DNA of 64,000 nucleotides from contig NZ_MLCQ01000018.1 in NCBI RefSeq assembly GCF_001875725.1, positions 105,412 to 169,411 on the forward strand. Direction: 5' to 3'. The notes under the pieces are model-generated. The model was not told the DNA's origin. It saw only the letters and a program-made list of their open reading frames with translations, and ran no database searches. This document shows, in pieces, positions 28,007 to 35,289 of this stretch (position 1 is the first letter of the stretch; the number at the start of each line of letters is the position of its first letter). The translations under genes and the position numbers were made by a program. This stretch comes from Corynebacterium sp. NML140438. GTDB lineage: Bacteria > Actinomycetota > Actinomycetes > Mycobacteriales > Mycobacteriaceae.

Positions 28007-28558
28007 ATGACAGTCACGAGGAAACTGCGGCCCGCGCCGGATGTACCGGTACCGACGCGCGAGTTGGTGACGCTCGACGGAGTCACCATTAACGTCATCG
28101 GTATCGGAAACGAGATTATGGCAGACGACGCAGTTGGCCTGGCCATTCTTCGCGAGCTGGAGTCTGAACCAATCCCGGGTGTGAACTTCATTTACGGGGG
28201 AACATCCGGGATGGAGATCCTGCCCATGGTGCAGGACGCCGATTACTTGTTAGTGCTCGATGGGCTGAAACAGGGGCAGCCAGGCGATGTGGAGGTTTTG
28301 ATCGGAGACCAAATTCCCCGCCTTTTGCAGCAGCAGTTATCGCCGCACCAGGTGGGGCTGCTGGATCTGCTGAGTGCAGCTCGTCTCACAGGTCAGGAAC
28401 CCGCGAACGTGGCCGTCGTAGGTATCACTGCTCGTGACGTTGAGTTCAGGACGTCGCTAAGCGAAGAGATCAAGGCAGCGATACCGGAAGCAGTACAACG
28501 AGCTCGTCAGTTGCTGGAGAAGTGGACAGCGGAAGCTACTCAACATCCACCCAAGTAA
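28007..28558 (+). CDS. hyaD: hydrogenase maturation endopeptidase
   Basis: This nickel-sensing protease clips the C-terminal extension of the large subunit. The three metal ligands of the HybD/HyaD family are visible: Glu36 in GIGNEIMADDAVG, Asp85 in LLVLDGLKQG and His114 in LSPHQVGLLDLL. It has about 25 extra N-terminal residues. 183 residues. It starts 3 bp after the cytochrome gene, the last cistron of the structural operon. Its 3' end overlaps the convergent second hypA by 23 bp. Confidence 0.95.
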   Translation: MTVTRKLRPAPDVPVPTRELVTLDGVTINVIGIGNEIMADDAVGLAILRELESEPIPGVNFIYGGTSGMEILPMVQDADYLLVLDGLKQGQPGDVEVLIGDQIPRLLQQQLSPHQVGLLDLLSAARLTGQEPANVAVVGITARDVEFRTSLSEEIKAAIPEAVQRARQLLEKWTAEATQHPPK

Positions 28559-28871
28559 CTTGGAATTCGTCGCCCCCACGCAAATCAGCGGTGGGGGTGT
28601 CGCATTTCGGGCAACGAAGCGCGAAGTATTCGTCGATCTCGACGGTGTCTTCGCACTGGGGGCACCAAACAGAAGCGGGGATGACGTCGAGGTCGAGCCG
28701 AGCATCAGCGCAGGTTGTGTCGACGCGCGCCAGGTCCCATGCCTGACGAAGCGCGTAGACATCGACCCCAGAACGAGTGCCTACCTTCATCCCGATTGCC
28801 AGGACATTGCGGCCGGGAACTGACTCGTTGACCGCATCGATTACCCCACGAAGTAGACTCAATTCATGCAT
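28536..28871 (-). CDS. hypA: HypA-like nickel/zinc protein (copy 2, canonical zinc knuckles)
   Basis: 111 residues, starting MHELSLL; the frame is open ten codons further up, but MHE fixes the start. Both zinc pairs are intact: CPQC (70, 73) and CPKC (87, 90). The segment between the N-terminal helix and the zinc loop (GTRSGVDVYALRQAWDLAR) departs from the usual HypA pattern, so a specialised role is possible. It is alone on the minus strand, divergent from the HupK-like gene by 51 bp. Confidence 0.9.
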   Translation of the reverse strand: MHELSLLRGVIDAVNESVPGRNVLAIGMKVGTRSGVDVYALRQAWDLARVDTTCADARLDLDVIPASVWCPQCEDTVEIDEYFALRCPKCDTPTADLRGGDEFQVTWVDVE

Positions 28872-28922
28872 ACCCCCATTATGTTCAATTGGGGCGAGCA
28901 TAGCGAGTAAGGAGCATGGAAA

Positions 28923-30047
28923 ATGTCAGAGAAACTATTTCTTGACGCCGTCATCGATCCACTTGCTGCGACAGTCATTGTCGAAGGCGAAGGTGATGAG
29001 CGCACCGCACGTTTCGACATTGCAGGGGTGCCGCGCGTAGACAAGCTCTTGGTGGGTAAGCGTGCGAGCGAAGTGCCCACTATCGTGACGCGTCTTTGCG
29101 GGCTCTGCCCGGTAACGCACCACTTGGCGGGGATGCGAGCACTTGACCAACTTGTTGGCTCGAGCCATTCGATGGGCGCGCAGGCTTTACAGCTCCGACG
29201 TCTCCTACATGCAGGTTCAGTGCTTGACACGCTCGCACCGCGCCTACTGCCTGATCACGGGTTAGAGATTCGCAAGTTTGCGAAGCTGGTGCTCCGCGCC
29301 GCCGGATGCCCGGGTCATTTCCCTGACGTGGCGATTCCTGGGGGAGTGCACGCACATGCGGATGCTGATGCGGTCAATCGTGCAGCAGAGGGCATTCCTA
29401 CGATCCGTGGTCTCTTACCCTCCCAACCAGCTGAGTCCGTGGAGCAGCATCCACCGGAGCTCGCCGACCTTTTCGCCTGTGATGCCGACGGCACAGCAGA
29501 TCCCCTCGGCGGTTGGATCGCCACACGCTATTTGGGCGAGCTTCACCTGTTCCCAGCGCACGATTTCTACGACCACGTTCGAGAGCAACATCCAGGTTCG
29601 ATCACCCCGCGACCCCAGGTACTTATCGACGGCCACTGGCGCGATTACCGGGTAGGTCCAGTTGCGCGGTTTCCTCACCTGAGCGCGCGCGATGCCCAAT
29701 TTGCGCTCGTGCGCTCGGTGCTGGACGATATCGAAAAGCTTTTGCAGGTTCCTGAGCTGTTGGCAGAGCCGGATGTCGTCGATAATTCACTGCGCGATGG
29801 CACCGCAACGGGAATCGTTGACGGTCCTCGAGGCTTGCTGGTGCATCGCTACACTGTGGAAGACGGCAATCTCGTCGATTGCCAGATTTTGAGCCCTACC
29901 GCGCAAAATGAGGGATGGCTTGCCCGGATGCTGACACAGGCGTCGACTCCCGCGGAGATGGAGGATGCGATCCGTAGCGCGGATCCTTGTCTGCCGTGTA
30001 CCTCAGCACCGGAGGGTGCCATGAACATCAACATTGAAAGGAAGTGA
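28923..30047 (+). CDS. hupK: hydrogenase large-subunit-like assembly protein (HupK-like) keeping four cysteines
   Basis: This 374-residue shortened relative of the catalytic subunit has no small-subunit partner nearby. The L1 motif is complete (RLCGLCPVTHHLAGM; C59, C62, H66) and the L2 pair is DPCLPC (C356, C359), but the histidine three residues later is missing and there is no cleavable hydrophobic extension. The N-terminal DPLAATVIVEG lacks the RxEGH of true large subunits. It sits 7 bp before a HypC paralogue, as hupK and hupF are functionally paired in rhizobia. A scaffold or decoy for cofactor transfer is the likely role (inference). An orphan enzyme cannot be excluded. Confidence 0.75.
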   Translation: MSEKLFLDAVIDPLAATVIVEGEGDERTARFDIAGVPRVDKLLVGKRASEVPTIVTRLCGLCPVTHHLAGMRALDQLVGSSHSMGAQALQLRRLLHAGSVLDTLAPRLLPDHGLEIRKFAKLVLRAAGCPGHFPDVAIPGGVHAHADADAVNRAAEGIPTIRGLLPSQPAESVEQHPPELADLFACDADGTADPLGGWIATRYLGELHLFPAHDFYDHVREQHPGSITPRPQVLIDGHWRDYRVGPVARFPHLSARDAQFALVRSVLDDIEKLLQVPELLAEPDVVDNSLRDGTATGIVDGPRGLLVHRYTVEDGNLVDCQILSPTAQNEGWLARMLTQASTPAEMEDAIRSADPCLPCTSAPEGAMNINIERK

Positions 30048-30054
30048 TGTAGCG

Positions 30055-30312
30055 ATGTGTCTTGGAGTTCCAGCGAAAGTGCTCAGCACTGGCGACCTGT
30101 CGACCCCCATGCCCATGGGGGCTATTGATGTAAAAGGCGAGAAGCGTCCGTGTTGCTTCGCATATCTACCAGACGTTGAGGTGGGGCAGTGGGTGCTCAT
30201 CCAAAATGGATTCGCGATGGATGTTATCTCGGAGGAGGACGCCCAGTCCTCGTTCGAGGCGATCGATGAGTTTGACCTGTTGCCCAACCAGCCCGGCTCT
30301 ACTGTGCGCTGA
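30055..30312 (+). CDS. hypC: HypC/HupF-family hydrogenase chaperone (copy 2)
   Basis: 85 residues. The start is set by MCLGVPAKVLS with the essential Cys2; the frame opens seven codons earlier. It has an atypical second cysteine pair in KRPCCFAYL. It ends with IDEFDLLPNQPGSTVR. It lies 7 bp after the HupK-like gene and is presumably co-translated. The pairing with a large-subunit-like protein suggests a HupF-like job, stabilising the large subunit or delivering iron under oxygen, while copy 1 works with HypD. Confidence 0.92.
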   Translation: MCLGVPAKVLSTGDLSTPMPMGAIDVKGEKRPCCFAYLPDVEVGQWVLIQNGFAMDVISEEDAQSSFEAIDEFDLLPNQPGSTVR

Positions 30313-30353
30313 CCTTAACAGCGTCTGATTGTTATTAGGCCCGCCCTGTGCGC

Positions 30354-30359
30354 TATATT
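30354..30359 (+). promoter_or_regulatory. probable -10 element for the first tRNA
   Basis: TATATT lies 10 bp before the mature tRNA 5' end, with a weak TTGTTA 19 bp upstream (30329-30334). Transcription would begin near 30366. Confidence 0.5.
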
Positions 30360-30369
30360 GGGCAGGCAC

Positions 30370-30443
30370 GCCCCAGTAGCCCAATTGGCAGAGGCAACGG
30401 ATTCAAAACCCGTCCAGTGTGAGTTCGAGTCTCACCTGGGGCA
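30370..30443 (+). tRNA. tRNA-Leu, anticodon CAA (copy 1)
   Basis: A 74-nt cloverleaf: acceptor GCCCCAG/CTGGGGC, D arm GCC-GGC, anticodon stem ACGG/CCGT with loop TTCAAAA (anticodon CAA, positions 34-36), T arm GTGAG-TTCGAGT-CTCAC, discriminator A. The variable loop has only five bases, unlike the long arm of most bacterial leucine tRNAs. The 3' CCA is not encoded (CAA follows). It is identical to the copy at 32.4 kb. Amino-acid identity is taken from the anticodon. Confidence 0.93.
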
Positions 30444-30450
30444 CAACGAG

Positions 30451-30478
30451 CGGGGTCGGAGTCCTTTCTCCGACCCCG
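30451..30478 (+). terminator. strong hairpin after tRNA copy 1
   Basis: A perfect 11-bp GC-rich stem (30451-30461 with 30468-30478) with a six-base loop TCCTTT. Little T-run follows. Best read as the tRNA transcript terminator or processing stem. Confidence 0.65.
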
Positions 30479-30572
30479 TACTTGCCTAGATACGGCTGAC
30501 TTATATACCTCCGCACGTCTCTTTCAACGGCTAGCGAATATTTTTTACCTTGTTATGTATCCGCCAGTAGCC

Positions 30573-30932
30573 CTATTTTGCCGAGGCCAGACCGTTGATG
30601 CGTTCGACGGCTGTTACAGGGTCATCAACTGTGATAACCAGACGGTCGAATTCCTCGTCTTTTAGCTCGATAACAACTGTGTTTTCGAATCCGCTGACAT
30701 TCCAAAACAATGTTTCACCATTTGAGTGGAACGTTCCCGCCAGCTTTTCTCCCATCCTTAATCCAGGAAATCGAAACCCCTTGGGCTCGTTCTTCATGCC
30801 CGGGTCGTGCGTGGCTCCGCGCACATGTTCCCAGGGGATGTCGATGGATCCCTTGCGTGACCAAATCTTGTCCAGTCCAAGTGGTTCAACAACAAGGGTA
30901 GTGTCGGTGAACTTGAGGTTGTTGTTTCTCAT
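30573..30932 (-). CDS. small PH-like hypothetical protein
   Basis: 119 residues, no signal or membrane helix. The alternating strand pattern KFTDTTLVVEP, SIDIPWEHVRGATHD, TLFWNVSGFENTVVIEL, RLVITVDDP and a final helix resembles bacterial PH-like domains, which often bind anionic ligands or assemble. The ATG overlaps the stop of the upstream TetR gene (ATGA), so the two are coupled and the regulator probably controls its neighbour. The family call is inference from pattern only. Confidence 0.7.
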   Translation of the reverse strand: MRNNNLKFTDTTLVVEPLGLDKIWSRKGSIDIPWEHVRGATHDPGMKNEPKGFRFPGLRMGEKLAGTFHSNGETLFWNVSGFENTVVIELKDEEFDRLVITVDDPVTAVERINGLASAK

Positions 30933-31336
30933 GGTGTCTCTCCTTTGGGTGTACCGCTTGCGCGGTCTAGCAGGTGCTTGCCAAGTGCCGTCGGGTTCTC
31001 CTCGAAACAAAGTGAGTTTGCTTCGAGGATCAGGGGCCGTAGCTCTTGGTTGATGGGCGCTACTTCCACGAGCGCGACTACAACGAGGTTTTTGGCTTCG
31101 GGTGTCACTGCACCAGCCCTCGCGCCCTGACATACTGCCTCAAGCGCGGTCCTCAGAAGGCCGTGCTTGGAACCGAAAATCTTGTAGAAGCTTGAACGAT
31201 TTAACCCGAGGTACGACAGAGTTGTGTCAACAGACAGTGCTGTGAATCCTCGTTCGCCAAAAAGCTCTATCGCCTTACGAACTACCTCGTCTTCATTAAA
31301 CTCTCGCGGTCTGCCCATAGGTTTCATACTACTCAT
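30929..31336 (-). CDS. TetR-family transcriptional regulator
   Basis: A short TetR protein, about 135 residues. The N-terminal HTH reads AIELFGERGFTALSVDTTLSYLGLNRSSFYKIFGSKHGLLR (a motif much longer than quoted normally; key residues F-G-x-x-G-F and S-x-F-Y-x-x-F). The ligand domain is shorter than usual and ends PKGETP. Three in-frame ATGs (31336, 31327, 31318) precede GRPREFN, and none has a clear ribosome site. It is coupled to the PH-like gene and divergent from nothing close; the TauE-type gene lies upstream on the same strand. Confidence 0.85.
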   Translation of the reverse strand: MSSMKPMGRPREFNEDEVVRKAIELFGERGFTALSVDTTLSYLGLNRSSFYKIFGSKHGLLRTALEAVCQGARAGAVTPEAKNLVVVALVEVAPINQELRPLILEANSLCFEENPTALGKHLLDRASGTPKGETP

Positions 31337-31469
31337 TCTGGAATGGATTGTCCATAACTTGAAGAGGGTTTGTCTATGTGTTAACTCGGTCAATTATGGC
31401 GCTTCGGGTGGACCGTAATTGAGTGCTGTGTGGCGAGAGCTTCAGTGCAAAACGGCGTTGGTTTGTGCG

Positions 31470-32219
31470 TTACGATCCGACACCGACCAGCCCGCGAACG
31501 AGCGCGGTGAACCCGCCGAAAATCGCCAAAGCGAGCGCGATACGGTATCCCACTTGTACCGGCACTCGTGCTGCCATGCGGGTGCCAACGACGATGCCCA
31601 GCACCATCGCAACAATGCCAACCACCCACGTTTCAGGAGTCACCGCGGAGAGGTTTGCTGCACCAGTGATTTCCTTAATGGCAAAAGAGAGAGCGCCACT
31701 GACCAGGAAGATTGGCTGGAGCGTAGCTGCGTAGATCTCCTTAGGCCAGCGTGCCGCGTGGGCGTACACGGTGATCGATGGGCCAGCTACCCCCGCCAGT
31801 GTGTTCATAAAACCACCAACCGAACCTGCGATAGCAGAAGGTACGGTGCCCTCAATGTTCGGTACATAGCGTTTTCCCAGTGTCACCGTGCCGAGTGCAA
31901 GCAACAACAGAACACCAACGATGATCAGAAGCAAACTGGTTGAAACGGCTCGGATGAGGAATGCGCCGGGTACCGCACCCAAAACAAGGGCGCCTGCGAT
32001 AGGGGCGAAGCGTTTCCAGTCCACTTGGTCGCGCATGGAATAGGTGTTGGCGATCGCGTTGACGGTTGCTAGTACGTTGACCATGAGAACGCCAGAGACT
32101 GGTCCGAGGAGGACAGACAGTGCGGGGGCCGCGATAAGTCCGAGTCCCATCCCTGAAATACGTTGTAGGGCAGCTCCAGCGAAGACAGCCAGGAAGATTC
32201 CGATCAGAACTGTTGTCAC
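31470..32219 (-). CDS. TauE/SafE-family (sulphite exporter type) membrane protein
   Basis: 249 residues, eight or so hydrophobic segments in two repeats, beginning IGIFLAVFAGAALQRISGMG and, in the second half, AGSVGGFMNTLAGVAGPSI. These glycine-rich half-motifs mark the family, which exports or imports small sulphonates or other organic anions. Substrate unknown. It lies between the two tRNA copies with the TetR and PH-like genes. Confidence 0.88.
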   Translation of the reverse strand: MTTVLIGIFLAVFAGAALQRISGMGLGLIAAPALSVLLGPVSGVLMVNVLATVNAIANTYSMRDQVDWKRFAPIAGALVLGAVPGAFLIRAVSTSLLLIIVGVLLLLALGTVTLGKRYVPNIEGTVPSAIAGSVGGFMNTLAGVAGPSITVYAHAARWPKEIYAATLQPIFLVSGALSFAIKEITGAANLSAVTPETWVVGIVAMVLGIVVGTRMAARVPVQVGYRIALALAIFGGFTALVRGLVGVGS

Positions 32220-32362
32220 TGTGCCCTCCTGCGTTCTGCTTCTTATATCGCGCTCATCACCCTACATGACGAATTTGAGATACCCGCAGTGAGCTGGCAT
32301 TTTAGATGGTCGCACGGTGCGATTCACGCGAAAGCGCCCGCCTGCTATATACTTTCGACGTC

Positions 32363-32436
32363 GCCCCAGTAGCCCAATTGGCAGAGGCAACGGATTCAAA
32401 ACCCGTCCAGTGTGAGTTCGAGTCTCACCTGGGGCA
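32363..32436 (+). tRNA. tRNA-Leu, anticodon CAA (copy 2)
   Basis: Identical over all 74 nt to the copy at 30.4 kb, with one matching base before and four after. Promoter elements TTCACG (32323-32328) and TATATA (32346-32351) are 17 bp apart. It has the same five-base variable loop and no encoded CCA. A perfect inverted repeat TCGCAC-G-GTGCGA lies at 32310-32322, just before the -35. Confidence 0.93.
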
Positions 32437-32440
32437 CAAC

Positions 32441-32470
32441 ACCCGGCCATGAGCCGGGTTTCTTGTTTGA
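32441..32470 (+). terminator. terminator after tRNA copy 2
   Basis: ACCCGGC (32441-32447) pairs with GCCGGGT (32453-32459), loop CATGA, followed by TTCTTGTTT. A classic intrinsic terminator. Confidence 0.85.
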
Positions 32471-32493
32471 GTCGTCATGTCGGGGCGTACGTC

Positions 32494-32507
32494 TACACTA
32501 GGGGCCG
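32494..32507 (+). promoter_or_regulatory. -10 element suggesting a leaderless polA mRNA
   Basis: TACACT (32494-32499) is followed by seven bases and then the G of the GTG at 32507. This places the transcription start on the start codon. The -35 is poorly conserved. Confidence 0.5.
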
Positions 32508-35146
32508 TGAAGAAACGGTTATTGCTCATTGACGGACACTCCATGGCATTTCGAGCGTTCTATGCTCTGCCTGCTGAAAACTTTTCGACGACCGGTGGCC
32601 AAACAACGAACGCGGTGTACGGCTTCTTGTCGATGTTCGCCAACGTTGTTGCACAAGAAGCACCAACGCATATTGGTGTGGCGTTTGATGTGGGGCGCAA
32701 AACGTTTCGAACGGAGCGCTTCCCGGAATATAAGGCGCAGCGCGAATCCACCCCGCCTGAGTTTAAGGGGCAGGTTCCTCTGATTCAGGAGTGCCTCGGG
32801 GACCTCGGAATTGTCAGTTTGTCGAAAGAGAATTTTGAAGCAGACGACATTGTGGCGACGCTTGTGCACCAGGCACGTGCTGAACAAGACTTCGAGATAG
32901 TTCTGGTGTCCGGCGACCGCGATTACCTGCAGCTGGTAGATGACTCCACGACGCTGTTGTACCCAATGCGTGGTGTTTCAACGATGACGCGATTTACCCC
33001 GGACAAGGTTGTGGAGAAGTACGGGCTGACGCCGGCGCAGTACCCCGACTTTGCCGCACTTCGAGGAGACCCGTCTGACAACCTCCCTTCGGTTCCGAAG
33101 GTCGGGGAGAAGACAGCGACAAAGTGGATTACCCAATACGGGTCGCTTGCGGAACTTGTTCATCACGCGGATGAGATCAAGGGGGTCGCTGGGCAGAATT
33201 TCCGAGACCGCATTGAGCAAGTGCAGCTGAATCGTGAACTGACGCAGATGGTCACCGAAGTGGAGCTTCCCGTAGCACCTGCTGATTTAGAGCTTCACTC
33301 CGTTGAAATCGGTGCCATCGCGAAGCGTTTTGATTCGTTGGAGTTTGGCACGAATCTGCGCGAGCGGGTGCTTGCTGCGCTTCCGACCGAGGGAGACGCC
33401 GAGCAAGATCTGCCGGTTGAGCTTCCAGACGTCGTGATCGCCGAAGATCCTTTGGAGGCTTGGCTTGCTGCACGCCGCGGTCAAGGTTTAGCGCTGTACG
33501 TGGATGGCAACCCCACTCCGGCAAACGGCGATGCGACGGCGATTGGGATCGTCGATAAGGAGCGGCACGGCATCCAACGCGAAACAGCGGAGTTAACCCC
33601 TGAAGAAGATGCTGCGCTGAAAGAGTGGTTGGAGTCAGATGACCCTAAGTACCTCCACAATGGCAAAGCGATGTACCACATGTTGCGGGGCAGAGGCATC
33701 ACGCTGGGTGGAATTGCGCATGACACTGCGATTGCTGCCTACCTGCTCCGTCCAGGACAGCGGACCTATGCGCTCGCGGACGTGTATCAGCGTCACTTAC
33801 AGCGTCAGCTTGACGTGGGGCAGGAGCAACTTAGCCTACTGGATCAGACTTCGCAGGTTGATGCTGCTGTTGCTGTGCTTGAACTCGCGGAACATTTAGC
33901 TCAAGAACTTCGTCAAATTGACTCCTATGCGTTGTATGCAGACCTGGAGCTGCCGCTCGTGCCTATTTTGGCTCGTATGGAGGACACCGGTGTGGCTGTT
34001 GATGTCGCTGCTCTCGAAGATCTTCGCAAAGAGTTCACCGATAAGGTTGCGCAGGTCGAAGGAGAGGCTCGCACGCTTGTCGACGAGCCCGATCTCAACC
34101 TTTCGAGCCCGAAGCAGCTTTCCGTTGTGCTTTTTGAAAAACTCGACCTTCCGAAAACCAAAAAGACAAAGACTGGCTACTCGACGGCAGCCAAAGAAAT
34201 AGAGGCGCTTGCGGAGAAGAATCCGCATCCGTTCCTCGACTATCTTCTTGCGCATCGTGAATATCAGAAGATGAAGTCCACTATCGAGGGCCTCATTAAG
34301 GCGGTACACAGCGACGGTCGAATTCACACAACGTTCAACCAAACTGTGACTTCAACGGGCCGACTGAGTTCGACTGATCCTAACTTGCAGAATATTCCTG
34401 TTCGCACAGAGACAGGCCAAAAGATTCGCGGTGCGTTCACGGTCGGCAAGGGGTATGAGTATCTGCTGACTGCTGACTACTCGCAGATTGAGATGCGTGT
34501 AATGGCCCACTTGTCTGGGGACAAAGGGCTCATCTCCGCATACAAGGCTGGCGAGGACCTACACAACTACGTGGGGTCTCAGGTGTTTGACGTTGCTATT
34601 GACGCAGTGACGCCCGAACTACGTCGCCGAGTCAAGGCGATGTCATATGGATTGGTTTACGGGCTTTCCGCCTATGGCCTTGCTTCGCAGCTCTCAATTT
34701 CGCCAGGGGAAGCCAAGGAGATCATGGAAAGCTACTTCCGGCGTTTCGGTGGAGTGAAACACTACCTGGACTCGGTCGTAGAGCAGGCCCGAAAGGATGG
34801 CTACACCGCAACAGTGTTTGGGCGTCGCCGCTATCTTCCGGAGCTCAACAGTGACAACCGTGTCGCACGAGAAAATGCTGAGCGGGCAGCACTGAATGCT
34901 CCTATTCAGGGCACGGCCGCAGACATCATTAAGGTAGCGATGATTCACGTCGACCGAGCGCTAGCTGGTTACAAGTCTCGTGTGCTGCTGCAGGTCCACG
35001 ATGAGCTGGTAGTCGAAGTCGCTCCAGGCGAGCTTGACCAAGTGCGCGCGATTATCGAGCGGGAAATGGATCGGGCTATTGAGCTCAGCGTGCCCCTTGA
35101 GGTCTCCACTGGGCACGGAGATAATTGGCAGGACGCCGGCCACTAG
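32507..35146 (+). CDS. polA: DNA polymerase I
   Basis: 879 residues from GTG 32507 (KKRLLLIDGHSMAFRAF); an ATG ten codons upstream lacks a ribosome site. The N-terminal 5' nuclease is intact (VSGDRDYLQL, LRGDPSDNLPSVPKVGEKTA). The central domain lacks the DxE of the 3'-5' proofreading exonuclease (ALYVDGNPTP at that place), as in other actinobacterial Pol I. Polymerase motifs A DYSQIEMRVMAHLS, B RRVKAMSYGLVYG and C LQVHDELVVEV are complete. Roles: Okazaki fragment processing and repair. Confidence 0.97.
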   Translation: MKKRLLLIDGHSMAFRAFYALPAENFSTTGGQTTNAVYGFLSMFANVVAQEAPTHIGVAFDVGRKTFRTERFPEYKAQRESTPPEFKGQVPLIQECLGDLGIVSLSKENFEADDIVATLVHQARAEQDFEIVLVSGDRDYLQLVDDSTTLLYPMRGVSTMTRFTPDKVVEKYGLTPAQYPDFAALRGDPSDNLPSVPKVGEKTATKWITQYGSLAELVHHADEIKGVAGQNFRDRIEQVQLNRELTQMVTEVELPVAPADLELHSVEIGAIAKRFDSLEFGTNLRERVLAALPTEGDAEQDLPVELPDVVIAEDPLEAWLAARRGQGLALYVDGNPTPANGDATAIGIVDKERHGIQRETAELTPEEDAALKEWLESDDPKYLHNGKAMYHMLRGRGITLGGIAHDTAIAAYLLRPGQRTYALADVYQRHLQRQLDVGQEQLSLLDQTSQVDAAVAVLELAEHLAQELRQIDSYALYADLELPLVPILARMEDTGVAVDVAALEDLRKEFTDKVAQVEGEARTLVDEPDLNLSSPKQLSVVLFEKLDLPKTKKTKTGYSTAAKEIEALAEKNPHPFLDYLLAHREYQKMKSTIEGLIKAVHSDGRIHTTFNQTVTSTGRLSSTDPNLQNIPVRTETGQKIRGAFTVGKGYEYLLTADYSQIEMRVMAHLSGDKGLISAYKAGEDLHNYVGSQVFDVAIDAVTPELRRRVKAMSYGLVYGLSAYGLASQLSISPGEAKEIMESYFRRFGGVKHYLDSVVEQARKDGYTATVFGRRRYLPELNSDNRVARENAERAALNAPIQGTAADIIKVAMIHVDRALAGYKSRVLLQVHDELVVEVAPGELDQVRAIIEREMDRAIELSVPLEVSTGHGDNWQDAGH

Positions 35147-35154
35147 GCGAGGGT

Positions 35155-35289
35155 GAGGCTATAGAGCGGACCCCCATTACTCCGCTCTATAGCCTCGGCG
35201 GTAGTCCCAGAGCCTCCTACTCTATTTGTCTGGGACCACCGTTCCCCCTTACCAACCGCTTCTTCCCCCGAGTTCCCCCGAGAAGCGGT
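35155..35289 (+). ncRNA. candidate structured RNA with C-rich loops, or compound polA terminator
   Basis: Three hairpins in a row. (a) A perfect 16-bp stem, 35155-35170 with 35181-35196, loop starting CCCCC. (b) GTCCCAGA (35204-35211) with TCTGGGAC (35229-35236). (c) ACCGCTTCT (35255-35263) with AGAAGCGGT (35281-35289), whose loop holds two CCCCC runs; a fourth C-run (35244-35248) lies between (b) and (c). None ends in a T-run. C-rich loops that pair with G-rich ribosome sites are known in actinobacterial small RNAs such as 6C. Whether this is an independent RNA is unproven. Confidence 0.4.

Noticed and set aside
28923..30047. A second functional hydrogenase
   Set aside because: The large-subunit-like protein lacks the L0 motif, the last active-site histidine, a cleavable tail and a partner small subunit.
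30370..32436. Complete integrative element between the tRNA copies
   Set aside because: No integrase, transposase or relaxase is present. Only the repeat structure hints at past integration.
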